Source: Cytobacillus oceanisediminis (GTDB taxonomy: Bacteria; Bacillota; Bacilli; Bacillales; Cytobacillaceae). From it: a DNA stretch of 64,000 nucleotides. The notes below the pieces were generated by a model. It was not told the origin of the DNA, did no database searches, and saw only the letters and a list, made by a program, of their open reading frames with translations. Every line of letters starts with the position of its first letter. The first letter of the stretch is position 1. Of this stretch, positions 1 through 8,915 are shown in pieces. The position numbers were made by a program, and so were the translations under genes. The stretch spans positions 43,242-107,241 of the forward strand of contig NZ_VLKI01000018.1 in assembly GCF_007830235.1 (NCBI RefSeq), given 5' to 3'.

Positions 1-229
1 CGAAGCTGGAAATCAAAATATAGCGTTTTTGTTTTTTTTCCTTCATAAATAACCCGAATCCAAATACAAACAGAAGAAAGCTTAATGGATTGAGAAACAA
101 TATGAACTCCTGTTTCCAGTTTTCTATCTTAATTTCAAAGCTGGTTTTATAGACTATATATGTCTTAAGCCAAAGCAAGACAGTCGCAAGGGCAATCAGC
201 GAGAACTTTGACCATTGTATTTTTTTCAT
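1..229 (-). CDS. Lipoteichoic acid synthase-like membrane protein, 5' end only
   Basis: Only the first 76 codons are in the window; the gene runs off the left edge. The ATG (229-227) follows an AGGAGGT ribosome-binding site. The visible protein has a hydrophobic helix with [16 protein letters not shown], then [20 protein letters not shown], which matches the start of LtaS-type proteins (polyglycerolphosphate transferases with five N-terminal membrane helices and an extracellular sulfatase-like domain). In B. subtilis the LtaS paralogue yqgS is next to glcK, so position agrees. The catalytic domain is not visible, so activity cannot be judged. Confidence 0.8.
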   Translation of the reverse strand, partial: MKKIQWSKFSLIALATVLLWLKTYIVYKTSFEIKIENWKQEFILFLNPLSFLLFVFGFGLFMKEKKQKRYILISSF

Positions 230-460
230 GATCTTCTTCTACCTCCTAGAAGTTTTGGAAGCAACAAGCTCTTTGCATGATAAGGAATATTATATTTTGG
301 CAAATCAAATCTTAATACTTTTTTTACACAAAATCAATTCAGAATTTACACTCAACTTGTAAAATTATAGAATGGCTGCTACTGTGTTTACCCAATTTAT
401 TAGACGTTTGAAACCTTATTTAGTTTCGGTATTCTTATAATTCAGAATTATCGGATCAAA

Positions 461-493
461 CAATAAAAGAGTACCCGCATAAAACAGGTACTT
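461..493 (-). terminator. Intrinsic terminator after glcK
   Basis: AGTACC (470-475) pairs with GGTACT (487-492). On the minus strand the stem is followed by CTTTTATTG. It lies just past the glcK stop. Confidence 0.6.
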
Positions 494-501
494 TTAATGT
501 T

Positions 502-1464
502 TTATTTATTTTTTGCCAGCCAGGCTGCTCCGATCACACCAGCATCATTCTCCAAAGTGGCAATATCGATTTCTGTTGATTCCCTGACTCTCGGGAATGC
601 AAATTTGGCAAAATTTCCGACAACAGGTTTTAACAATATATCCCCTGCTTTTGATACGCCTCCTCCTAGTACGATTTTTTCCGGATTAAGCGTATTTGCA
701 ATATTGGCCAAAGCCAATCCGAGATGTAAGGCTGTATCGCTTACAACTGAAAGAGAAGTTGCATCTCCAAGCCTTGCTGTATCGAAAACATCTTTTGCAG
801 TAATATGCCCGTTCTCTTTGTACAATTTAGCAAGCTCGCCGGCTTCACTCAATTGCAGCTTTTCAATAGCCTGCCGTACAATCCCTGTAGCAGACGCGAT
901 CGTTTCAAGGCAGCCCGTCTTGCCGCAATTGCACTGGGCCCCTCCTAAAGGGACCGAGGTAATGTGTCCAATCTCGCCTGCGGCACCGCTCACACCCTGA
1001 ACGATATCCCCGTTGGCAATCACGCCTCCTCCTACACCTGTTCCCAGAGTGACGCAAACAAGATCTTTAGCCCCATTGCCGGCACCCTTCCACATTTCGC
1101 CAAGGGCAGCGCAGTTTGCATCATTATCAATAATGACTGGAAGAGACGTTTCCACTTCCAGCAGATCCTTCAGCGGATAATTATCTTTCCAGCCGAGATT
1201 AACCGTATTATAAACGACACCAGTGGCCAGATTGACCGGTCCAGGTGCCCCCATGCCAAGCCCTATTATTTTGTCCTTCGTCAGATCAAGCTCTTCAAGT
1301 TTGCGGTCTATCGCTTTTGCAATATTAATCGTTATATTTTTACCTTCTCCACTATTATCAGTTGGGATTTCCCATTTGTGAAGAATTTCCCCATAGTAAT
1401 TGATAAAAGCAAGTTTCGTAGTTGTCCCGCCTAAATCTACACCAATTAGCCACTTCTCTGCCAA
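502..1464 (-). CDS. glcK: Glucokinase, ROK family
   Basis: Cytosolic ATP-dependent glucose phosphorylation to glucose 6-phosphate. The phosphate-binding DLGGTT is at residues 10-15, the catalytic aspartate is in DNDAN near residue 115, GTGVGGG is near 141, and the ROK zinc site is formed by EIGH (His167) and CNCGKTGC (Cys178, 180, 185). I chose a TTG start at 1464 because AGGTGAT lies about six bases upstream and this gives the usual [13 protein letters not shown] beginning; an in-frame GTG at 1473 is also open but lacks a good ribosome-binding site. Second gene of an operon with yqgQ, nine bases after its stop. Confidence 0.96.
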   Translation of the reverse strand: MAEKWLIGVDLGGTTTKLAFINYYGEILHKWEIPTDNSGEGKNITINIAKAIDRKLEELDLTKDKIIGLGMGAPGPVNLATGVVYNTVNLGWKDNYPLKDLLEVETSLPVIIDNDANCAALGEMWKGAGNGAKDLVCVTLGTGVGGGVIANGDIVQGVSGAAGEIGHITSVPLGGAQCNCGKTGCLETIASATGIVRQAIEKLQLSEAGELAKLYKENGHITAKDVFDTARLGDATSLSVVSDTALHLGLALANIANTLNPEKIVLGGGVSKAGDILLKPVVGNFAKFAFPRVRESTEIDIATLENDAGVIGAAWLAKNK

Positions 1465-1482
1465 ATTAATCACCTTTTCTGT

Positions 1483-1683
1483 CTATTTTTTCTCTCTTAG
1501 ACGCTGAATTTCAGTCCGTATAAGCAAAGTTGCACTTTGATAGTCTTTCACGTCAATAAGCTGTGAGTCAAAAAGATCCTTTAATTCGGATGCCATAAGC
1601 TCCAAGTCAGCTTCTCTGTCTCCTATGTATATAATCGTCCCATATTTCTTCAAGAATTGCTGTATATCATAAATGGTTTTCAT
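1483..1683 (-). CDS. yqgQ: YqgQ family protein (DUF910)
   Basis: A 66-residue acidic helical protein (MKTIYDIQQFLKKYGTIIY) of the YqgQ family, usually found directly upstream of glcK in bacilli. The B. subtilis protein has a known three-helix structure and has been suggested to bind single-stranded nucleic acid, but its role is not established. It is read first in the yqgQ-glcK operon from the promoter at 1725-1753. Length is normal for the family. The ATG overlaps the stop of an upstream open frame (ATGA), which I treat as chance. Confidence 0.9.
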   Translation of the reverse strand: MKTIYDIQQFLKKYGTIIYIGDREADLELMASELKDLFDSQLIDVKDYQSATLLIRTEIQRLREKK

Positions 1684-1724
1684 CCTTTACCTCGACCTTT
1701 ATCAATAAGTTTTTGCCACATTAA

Positions 1725-1753
1725 AGTATAATCTAAATTATCCCCCTCCTCAA
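1725..1753 (-). promoter_or_regulatory. Sigma-A promoter of yqgQ-glcK
   Basis: On the minus strand TTGAGG (1753-1748), a 17-base spacer and TATACT (1730-1725). This places the start of transcription about 35 bases before yqgQ, downstream of the terminator of the preceding gene. Confidence 0.7.
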
Positions 1754-1802
1754 GAGGGAAGGAGCAAGCTGCACCGTTATGATAGCTATTGCTGCTCATG
1801 CC

Positions 1803-1837
1803 AAAAAGAATCCCTCCCTGATTCTGCCAGGGAGGGA
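1803..1837 (-). terminator. Intrinsic terminator after the GerA-type gene
   Basis: TCCCTCCCTG (1811-1820) pairs perfectly with CAGGGAGGGA (1828-1837), followed on the minus strand by TTCTTTTTGG. Confidence 0.85.
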
Positions 1838-1849
1838 TTATGAAGAAAT

Positions 1850-3313
1850 CTAGCGGTCGGGATCCTTCGGATGAAGAAACCGCGGGCGCCTGTTTTTCAA
1901 CGGGATTGGCGACCTGATCAAAACATCTCTGAATGCCCTTAAGTTGAAAGGGATAAACGGCCATAGGTACGGTACTCCGAAAGACTTCAATCTTGCAAGC
2001 ATAATAATCAGCAGCACAATTCCAATTACATATCCGTATGTATGGAATAAGCTTGTTGCAATCAGCAATCCTATTCTGATTAACCGATTTGCCAGGCTCA
2101 TTTCATAGCTTGGCGTTGAAAAAGTTCCAATTGCTGCAATCGCCAAATAGAGAATGACTTCATTAATGAACAAACCAACCTCAACAGCAACCTGCCCGAT
2201 CATCAGGGCCGCCACCAGTCCAAGGGCTGTGGCAAGTGAGGTCGGTGTATGAATGGCAGCCATCCTCAGCATATCCAGTCCCAGTTCAATTATGAGAAAT
2301 TGGACTACTAAAGGAAGCTGCCCTGTTTCATTTGGACCAACATATGATAAAGCCTCAGGCAGCAATTGCGGTTCAACAGCAAATAAATACCATAACGGCA
2401 AAAGAAAGATGGATGCCCAAACCGCCAAAAAACGCACAAACCGTAAATAAGCACCAACAAGGGGTTTATTCCTGTATTCCTCTGCATGCTGCAGATGGTG
2501 CCAAAAAGTAGTTGGCGTTATGATAACACTTGGTGACCCATCTACAATAATACAAACATGCCCCTCATAAAGATGAGTAGCTGCTGTATCGGGCCTCTCG
2601 GTATACCTGACCATTGGATATGGGTTCCAATGCCGTCCCGATATAAATTCTTCGATGGATTTTTCAGCCATGGGAAGCCCATCCGTGTCAATTTTCGAAA
2701 GAGACTCTTTAATTTTTCCCACCATTGTCGGATCAGCTATGTCTTCTATATAGCTGACTACAATGTCTGTTTTGGAACGTCTCCCGACTTGCATATATTC
2801 CATTCGTAGTGTCCGATCCCTGATCCTTCTTCGTGTAAGAGCTGTATTAAAAACAAGTGTCTCTACAAAACCATCCCTTGATCCGCGGACAACTCTTTCA
2901 ATATCCGGTTCTTGAGGGCCTCTTACAGGATAGGTCCGTGCATCAATTAGAATGACCTGATCTACTCCATCCACCACCAGAGCAGTTGGGCCAGCCAGCA
3001 CCATATCCACCACTTTATTTAAATCATCGCTTGTTTCAACCTCAACATACGGAATATATGTTTTAATCAGCCTTGAGAGGGTGTCCCCTTCCAGCTGATC
3101 TTTGTCCAGGCCTGCCAGCATTTTCATCAAGTAGTGCAAAATATCGTCTTTTACAAAACCATCTACAAGATAGAGGGCCATTTCCCTCTCTGCGTATTCG
3201 ACATCAAGCTGAATAACATCAAAGCTTTTTTCTACTCCAAGAGCCTCTCTTAGGTAGGCAATATTTTCTTTCAGCGACACCTTTACAGGCTCACGTTTAA
3301 CCTGCTCCATCAT
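1850..3313 (-). CDS. Spore germination protein, GerA-A/SpoVAF family
   Basis: A 487-residue inner-spore-membrane protein. It has a long soluble N-terminal domain carrying the family motifs LIDARTYPVRGPQEPD and VVRGSRDGFVETLV, then membrane helices from about residue 285. The C-terminal signature LWPFIPFNLRAFRD is followed by NRRPRFLHPKDPDR. The overall look is closest to SpoVAF rather than to GerAA, GerBA or GerKA. In B. subtilis SpoVAF is encoded in the spoVA operon and is thought to act with YqhR as an accessory germination channel. Here the gene stands alone between gluP and yqgQ with no B or C partner. I chose ATG 3313 after GAGGTGGGG; GTG 3319 and ATG 3310 are alternatives. Family certain, exact orthology not. 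Confidence 0.85.
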   Translation of the reverse strand: MMEQVKREPVKVSLKENIAYLREALGVEKSFDVIQLDVEYAEREMALYLVDGFVKDDILHYLMKMLAGLDKDQLEGDTLSRLIKTYIPYVEVETSDDLNKVVDMVLAGPTALVVDGVDQVILIDARTYPVRGPQEPDIERVVRGSRDGFVETLVFNTALTRRRIRDRTLRMEYMQVGRRSKTDIVVSYIEDIADPTMVGKIKESLSKIDTDGLPMAEKSIEEFISGRHWNPYPMVRYTERPDTAATHLYEGHVCIIVDGSPSVIITPTTFWHHLQHAEEYRNKPLVGAYLRFVRFLAVWASIFLLPLWYLFAVEPQLLPEALSYVGPNETGQLPLVVQFLIIELGLDMLRMAAIHTPTSLATALGLVAALMIGQVAVEVGLFINEVILYLAIAAIGTFSTPSYEMSLANRLIRIGLLIATSLFHTYGYVIGIVLLIIMLARLKSFGVPYLWPFIPFNLRAFRDVLIRSPIPLKNRRPRFLHPKDPDR

Positions 3314-3374
3314 CCCCACCTCAGCAATCTATTCCATTCTTTTCCTTGCATACTATTCAACAGGATAGACATGC

Positions 3375-3407
3375 GAAAAAAAAATCATACCAGTGAATGG
3401 TATGATT
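3375..3407 (-). terminator. Intrinsic terminator after gluP
   Basis: AATCATACC (3383-3391) pairs with GGTATGATT (3399-3407), and the minus strand continues with eight T residues. It separates gluP from the germination gene downstream. Confidence 0.85.
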
Positions 3408-3496
3408 CTAAAAAAATGCCTGAATAGCACGGAAAATTGCTAGGAATTAAGAGAGGAAAACAAAACTGCCGCCTGTGCCCTCTAGTAAATTAAACT

Positions 3497-5041
3497 TTAT
3501 TGCTGCCCGGATGTTTCCCAGTCTGCAATTTGCTCTAAGAGCTGCTGATACTCCTCCTGGCCCGGATTCAAATCAGCTGCTTTTTGGGCATGCTGCTTTG
3601 CTTTTGCAGTATTTTCTTCTTCTAAATAGATGAGCGCCAGGTTATAGTGCGCCTCATGGAAAGCCGCTTTTTCATCAATTACGCGGTCGAGATGCTCCTT
3701 CGCTTTCTGAAGATCTCCCCCTTTAATTTCTGCATAGGATAAAAGAAAATAGACTTCAGGAGAAGCCTCTTCTTCTTTAATAAAATTAGCAAGCAAAGAG
3801 CGCGCTTTTTCATATTCCTCCGTCTTAATATACTCCTGAGCCATAACCATGGCTGTCTGTTCATTCATCAAATTTCCCGGCTCATTGAATCCATATTTTA
3901 ATAAACCGGCAACTAAGCTTGCCGTGACGGCTAAAAATAAAAACTGCAGCCATGGTTTTTTCTTTTTTGGAAAATGAACGATGCCAGTGGCAAGAAAACC
4001 TCCTATTAGCCCGCCTATATGGCCCGCATTGTCAATTCCAGGAATCGTAAACCCGAAGGCCAGGTTTATTCCCAGCACAACAAGTATATTGAATCCCATC
4101 GTTCTAAAAAAGAGTTTGGGATAGATGAGCCCGAAATACAACAGTGCGCCAAAACAGCCGAAAATTGCTCCACTCGCACCCGCTGAAAGGGTGGGACTGA
4201 AAATAAAACTGGCTAAAGTCCCGCCAAACCCCGCAAGGATATAGATGAACAAGAACCTTAAATTTCCGTATACCCGTTCCACCGCTGATCCAAGGTAATA
4301 CAATGCAAGGGTGTTCATTAATAAATGAAGCAGCCCGATATGCAGAACAATTGGAGTAAAGAACCGCCACCATTCCCCTTCCAAAATAAGAGGATTAAAT
4401 TTAGCTCCATACTTGATCAATGTGGAAGTGTCTGTGCTCCCGCCCTTCCATTCCAATAACATAAAAACAGCTATTTGAATAAAAACGAAGATATACGTAA
4501 AAAGAGGTTTTCCAAAATTGAATAACGCCTTTTCTTTTTTCGCTTTACTTACAGCTTTTGAAAGGGTTGCATGCTTTACCCCATCGGCGTCAGTTTCAGT
4601 AAACTCCCCGCCAGGCAGGGATAATGGATCATGAAAGATGGCCTCAATCTTGTTTATGCTCTCAGGATGACTGGAATCAATAATCAACGTTTGAACAGAA
4701 GCCTTTCCTTTTTCATCCATAAATGGCGCTAATATACGGAATTCATAATCATCAACAGGCGGGTAGGCGGTAACATATATATTTAAAATTGGCAGTTCCT
4801 TTCTGCCAAGCTGCCTTCTGATTGATTCAGCTTTTTGGGCGGTGTTTTCAATGTCCCGCTGCATCCAATTGCTCCAATCAAGATTATATTTTAGCAGCCG
4901 TATTACCTTTGCCTCTTTATGTTCCAGCTTTTCAAGCCACAGTTCGTCCTGGCCTTTTGATAGTTGAATCATCCTATACTCTTGGTCAGATATAAAATAA
5001 TGCGCCAAGGCCCAAAATATATAATCCTCTCGAAAGCCCAA
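3497..5041 (-). CDS. gluP: Rhomboid intramembrane serine protease with TPRs (YqgP/GluP)
   Basis: Membrane protease of 514 residues. The soluble N-terminal region (about 1-175) precedes a six- to seven-helix rhomboid core with HLLMN near residue 239, the nucleophile in GASGAIFG (Ser290) and the catalytic His341 in NAGHIGGLIGG. The C-terminal third holds two or three TPR-like units (such as EAHYNLALIYLEEENTAKA). B. subtilis YqgP cleaves the magnesium transporter MgtE together with FtsH, a family fact. I prefer a TTG start at 5041, preceded by GTGGGGGAA and matching the B. subtilis N terminus, over the in-frame GTG at 5053. Confidence 0.93.
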   Translation of the reverse strand: MGFREDYIFWALAHYFISDQEYRMIQLSKGQDELWLEKLEHKEAKVIRLLKYNLDWSNWMQRDIENTAQKAESIRRQLGRKELPILNIYVTAYPPVDDYEFRILAPFMDEKGKASVQTLIIDSSHPESINKIEAIFHDPLSLPGGEFTETDADGVKHATLSKAVSKAKKEKALFNFGKPLFTYIFVFIQIAVFMLLEWKGGSTDTSTLIKYGAKFNPLILEGEWWRFFTPIVLHIGLLHLLMNTLALYYLGSAVERVYGNLRFLFIYILAGFGGTLASFIFSPTLSAGASGAIFGCFGALLYFGLIYPKLFFRTMGFNILVVLGINLAFGFTIPGIDNAGHIGGLIGGFLATGIVHFPKKKKPWLQFLFLAVTASLVAGLLKYGFNEPGNLMNEQTAMVMAQEYIKTEEYEKARSLLANFIKEEEASPEVYFLLSYAEIKGGDLQKAKEHLDRVIDEKAAFHEAHYNLALIYLEEENTAKAKQHAQKAADLNPGQEEYQQLLEQIADWETSGQQ

Positions 5042-5073
5042 TTCTTCCCCCACTCTCTTACTGCTTTTATTTA

Positions 5074-5103
5074 ACTATAGGCAAAAAGGCTTCATTTTGT
5101 AAA
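5074..5103 (-). promoter_or_regulatory. Possible sigma-A promoter of gluP
   Basis: TTTACA (5103-5098), an 18-base spacer and TATAGT (5079-5074) on the minus strand, about 35 bases before the chosen start. Confidence 0.45.
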
Positions 5104-5134
5104 AGAATAAGCACTTTATGAATAACAGCAAAAT

Positions 5135-5158
5135 AAAAAGACCTATTACGGTCTTTTT
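5135..5158. terminator. Terminator after the small YqgO-like gene
   Basis: AAAAAGACC (5135-5143) and GGTCTTTTT (5150-5158) form a bidirectional A/T-flanked hairpin. Confidence 0.8.
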
Positions 5159-5164
5159 ACTCAT

Positions 5165-5365
5165 CTACTGCCGTCCTTCCGAAGCTCCCGATGAAAAAAC
5201 GGAGCTCATCATCCGGTCACGGACACCTGGAAAGCTCATAACTGAGCTGACAAGGAACCTGCGGAGAAAGGCATTGCCAAAAAGGACATTTATTAATCGA
5301 TAGCGGTTCTGGTAGGCAAAATAACCGCCCAGCCCAATCATGAATATGGAAAATAATCGAGACAT
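5165..5365 (-). CDS. Small hypothetical protein, YqgO-like
   Basis: A 66-residue protein starting MSRLFSIFMIGLGGYFAYQN, with one N-terminal hydrophobic helix followed by a basic segment and a tail ending SGASEGRQ. The ATG at 5365 is preceded by GAGGAGGGATTTCG, an excellent ribosome-binding site. B. subtilis has a 61-residue unknown, YqgO, at the equivalent place next to yqgP, so I suggest orthology on position and size only. It is followed at once by a terminator and is likely a single-gene unit. Function unknown. Confidence 0.75.
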   Translation of the reverse strand: MSRLFSIFMIGLGGYFAYQNRYRLINVLFGNAFLRRFLVSSVMSFPGVRDRMMSSVFSSGASEGRQ

Positions 5366-5475
5366 TCGAAATCCCTCCTCTTTATTATTTTGAGAAGAGG
5401 ACGAAGCTTTTATCCATATTTCAACACAAGCAAAAAATAACAAATGCAATATCTTGAATGCTTCAATAGATATTC

Positions 5476-6474
<999 letters not shown>

Positions 6475-6500
6475 TTATCCCGATGCAGCTGCTGTTTCCC

Positions 6501-7289
6501 TTATGTCATTAATATATATAGAAGCATTCCCAGTGCTGTTGAAGCTAAACCTGCAAAAAAATTGACAAAGTCATTATCGGCAAACCGTTTGCCTCCTATT
6601 AAGGACGTCTTCTTACCGCAGTGATTCAATTTCTCCACTTCTGCTCCGCAAACATTGCACTTGTATATTGCTTGCAAGTAAGCCCCCGTAAAGGAATCAA
6701 TTACATTTCCCGCAAAGCCGAAAGCCAATATAAACAAAGCTTCAAAAGGCGTAAGGTCGAACAAAAAGAATGATATTAATGCAATGGCCGAGGCACCTGC
6801 CATGGCGGCAAATGTCCCTAGAAGACTGACAGCACCTGAAGTACCGGTTTCGGCAGGCTTCAAGGTACGGATTGCCAACGGCGGTTTTTTACTTAATGAA
6901 CCGATCTCTGATGCCCATGTATCCGAATTGGCTGAGGCTATACTGATCAGAAAGCCTATTAGCCAAACAGGGGAAGGGTAAACTAGATAAAGTATACTTG
7001 CAATGCCAGCAATCCCCCCATTCGCAGCTACCTGATGCCAATCTCTGCGTGAGCCTTTTTCATGCTTGTCTTCGACTTTTATTTTTTGTTTGCTTTTAAA
7101 TTTTGACCAGAAGCTTGAACTGGCAAAAAAGAAACCCAGCACCAAAAGCCCACGCAGCCCGAAGCCCCAGCCAACAGCCATGCCAATGGTAAATGCTGCT
7201 AAGCTCCCTGACATAGATAATAATTTAAAATAAAAGCCGGCCAGCGCTGTTACAAATATAAAAGTTAAAATAAAAGCATACTCAAGCAT
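6501..7289 (-). CDS. DUF92 family membrane protein
   Basis: A 262-residue integral membrane protein with about six helices and the DUF92 signatures ANSDTWASEIG near residue 120 and GTSGAVSLLGT. A loop near residue 215 holds CNVCGAE and HCGKK, which could bind a metal. Plant relatives (VTE6) have phytyl-phosphate kinase activity, and the bacterial role is not known. The ATG at 7289 follows GGAAG and overlaps the end of the cyclo-ligase gene by eight bases, so the two are probably translationally coupled. Confidence 0.85.
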   Translation of the reverse strand: MLEYAFILTFIFVTALAGFYFKLLSMSGSLAAFTIGMAVGWGFGLRGLLVLGFFFASSSFWSKFKSKQKIKVEDKHEKGSRRDWHQVAANGGIAGIASILYLVYPSPVWLIGFLISIASANSDTWASEIGSLSKKPPLAIRTLKPAETGTSGAVSLLGTFAAMAGASAIALISFFLFDLTPFEALFILAFGFAGNVIDSFTGAYLQAIYKCNVCGAEVEKLNHCGKKTSLIGGKRFADNDFVNFFAGLASTALGMLLYILMT

Positions 7290-7857
7290 CGTTTGTCTTC
7301 CATATCTGCTCATCGGTAATAATCATTTCCACCGGCCGGTCATGTTCTTCAACGGGAAGGCTCTTAATCACCTGGAAGGCAAATGCCAATGAAATTGTAT
7401 TGCCTTTATAGCTCTCGAGGAAACGATCATAATAGCCTCCCCCGAATCCAAGGCGATAACCATTTTTCATATAGGCCACTCCCGGAACAATCAAAGTATC
7501 GATTTTTTCTCCTGAAACTTCCTCAGTTTTTGCTTCAATCGGCTCCCATAAGCCATAGTATACTGACTCCAGATCACTGAAGCGGTCCAAATCCCGGAAT
7601 ACCATTTCCTTTGTTTTTGGATTGCACTTAGGGACAGCCACCCTCTTCCCTTCCTCCCAAGCTTTTCTTATGATTTGCCAGGTATCAGCCTCGGGCGGGT
7701 TTGAAACTGTAATCCCTATCGTCTTAGCCTGTAGCCATAGAGGGCTTTGATATAGCTTGCGGGCTATTTCATATGAACGCTGTTCATGCTCCGGCTTATT
7801 CAATTCTTTTAGCCTTCCCAGCATTTCTTTTCGAAGAAACTTCTTTTTTGTTTCCAT
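7282..7857 (-). CDS. yqgN: 5-formyltetrahydrofolate cyclo-ligase
   Basis: Cytosolic enzyme that converts 5-formyl-THF to 5,10-methenyl-THF with ATP, recovering a stored folate. The 191-residue protein has the nucleotide-binding basic N terminus (METKKKFLRKEM) and the family motif GFGGGYYDRFL near residue 135 after LIVPGVAY. The ATG at 7857 follows GGAGG; the open frame extends further upstream but without a start that has a site. In B. subtilis yqgN lies between yqgO and rpmGA, as here apart from the inserted genes. Confidence 0.95.
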   Translation of the reverse strand: METKKKFLRKEMLGRLKELNKPEHEQRSYEIARKLYQSPLWLQAKTIGITVSNPPEADTWQIIRKAWEEGKRVAVPKCNPKTKEMVFRDLDRFSDLESVYYGLWEPIEAKTEEVSGEKIDTLIVPGVAYMKNGYRLGFGGGYYDRFLESYKGNTISLAFAFQVIKSLPVEEHDRPVEMIITDEQIWKTNDA

Positions 7858-7945
7858 TTTGCAGTCCTCCAACAGAAAGATATAAATGACAACCATCCAG
7901 TACAATTTAGCCAATAAAGGTAAGTATACCCAATAAAAAAATCAA

Positions 7946-7976
7946 CAAAAAAAGCAGTAGGAATCATCCTACCGCT
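7946..7976 (-). terminator. Intrinsic terminator after rpmG
   Basis: AGCAGTAGG (7953-7961) pairs with CCTACCGCT (7968-7976) with one wobble pair, and the minus strand continues with seven T residues. The stem reaches into the rpmG stop codon. Confidence 0.8.
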
Positions 7977-8125
7977 TATTTTGTTTCGCGATGTGTAGTC
8001 GAACGCTTATCTCTTGGGCAATATTTTTTAAGCTCAAGACGATCTGGATTATTTCGTTTATTTTTTTTAGAAATATAGTTACGATCTCCACATTCTGTGC
8101 AAGCTAACGTAATGTTCACACGCAT
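7976..8125 (-). CDS. rpmG: 50S ribosomal protein L33
   Basis: A 49-residue protein too short for routine gene finding thresholds, read [17 protein letters not shown] and ending RSTTHRETK, nearly identical in pattern to B. subtilis RpmGA. It has the first CxxC pair (Cys9, Cys12) and a third cysteine in KKYCPRDK; the second pair is incomplete, as it is, from memory, in RpmGA. The ATG at 8125 follows GGAGGG. It sits upstream of yqgN as in B. subtilis. Confidence 0.97.
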   Translation of the reverse strand: MRVNITLACTECGDRNYISKKNKRNNPDRLELKKYCPRDKRSTTHRETK

Positions 8126-8189
8126 GTAATTTCCCTCCAAACTATGTTCAAACTAGTTCGTTCATACGACTTTTCTATAATATCATTTT

Positions 8190-8819
8190 TTAAATCGAAA
8201 TGCTAGTACGTTTTTTTAAAAGTAACTGGTTATACCGCAGAAGCTCTGATTTACTGTCACCGCTCACGATCCACGAGTCTGCTTCAACTGTTCCTTTGCC
8301 TTCAAACCCAACGTTGAAGACAAATATGCTTATGGCATTTCCCTTGGCCATGGGGTGGTACTCTAGAATTCCTTTGTTCCTGCACTTCCAAATTTGATCA
8401 CTATATAAATTCCAATAAGGCTGAATCGAGCATTCTGCCATTTTCTTTCCGCTCAATTGGCCGTTAACCAAAAATACTTTTGAATCAGCCATATGGAAAA
8501 TGACATTTTCTGCAGGAGAAATAAATGAGAAATGTTCACGAGAAGAATATTCATGTTTATGCTGTATTAAAAGCTTCACATTACGTGGCTTATCCTCATG
8601 ATTGGTAATATAACTTTTGAAATAAGAAATTTTGGAATGGATATTATCCCGCTTTACATGGACAGAAATATTTTCTTCCGGAAATAATTCTTTAAACCCA
8701 TTCTCCATCCAATATGTTTTCCCATCTATCCATAATCCTGGAATCATTCTCAGCTTCCCTTTTGCCGCTTGCTCCATTTCTTCATAAACATCAGATCTGA
8801 TCCAGTTTAATGTGTTCAT
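8190..8819 (-). CDS. Hypothetical protein, third gene of DUF4912/GT4 operon
   Basis: A 209-residue protein I do not recognise. It has no signal peptide or membrane helix. Segments such as KTYWMENGFKELFP, NVKLLIQHKHEYS and SKVFLVNGQLSG suggest a mainly beta structure, with aromatic residues such as WNLYSDQIW. It follows the glycosyltransferase gene by about 95 bases on the same strand, so it is probably in the same operon and may act on or bind the same glycan; that is inference only. I chose ATG 8819 (MNTLNWIRSD) behind AAAAGGTGCATGGAG; ATG 8825 is possible. Confidence 0.75.
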   Translation of the reverse strand: MNTLNWIRSDVYEEMEQAAKGKLRMIPGLWIDGKTYWMENGFKELFPEENISVHVKRDNIHSKISYFKSYITNHEDKPRNVKLLIQHKHEYSSREHFSFISPAENVIFHMADSKVFLVNGQLSGKKMAECSIQPYWNLYSDQIWKCRNKGILEYHPMAKGNAISIFVFNVGFEGKGTVEADSWIVSGDSKSELLRYNQLLLKKRTSISI

Positions 8820-8915
8820 CTCCATGCACCTTTTTCTATCGTATTTTGAAGTCCAGCAGGTATCCAAATGGCTTGGCAGCATTAAATTAAAACTGGTATT
8901 GCAAACTGATAAAAT

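Noticed and set aside
497..1434. Two plus-strand frames antisense to glcK
   Set aside because: Antisense shadows of a well-supported gene with no site or homology.
1680..1964. A minus-strand open frame overlapping the end of the germination gene and touching yqgQ
   Set aside because: It overlaps the GerA-type gene in another frame, contains a strong terminator and the yqgQ promoter, and has no ribosome-binding site.
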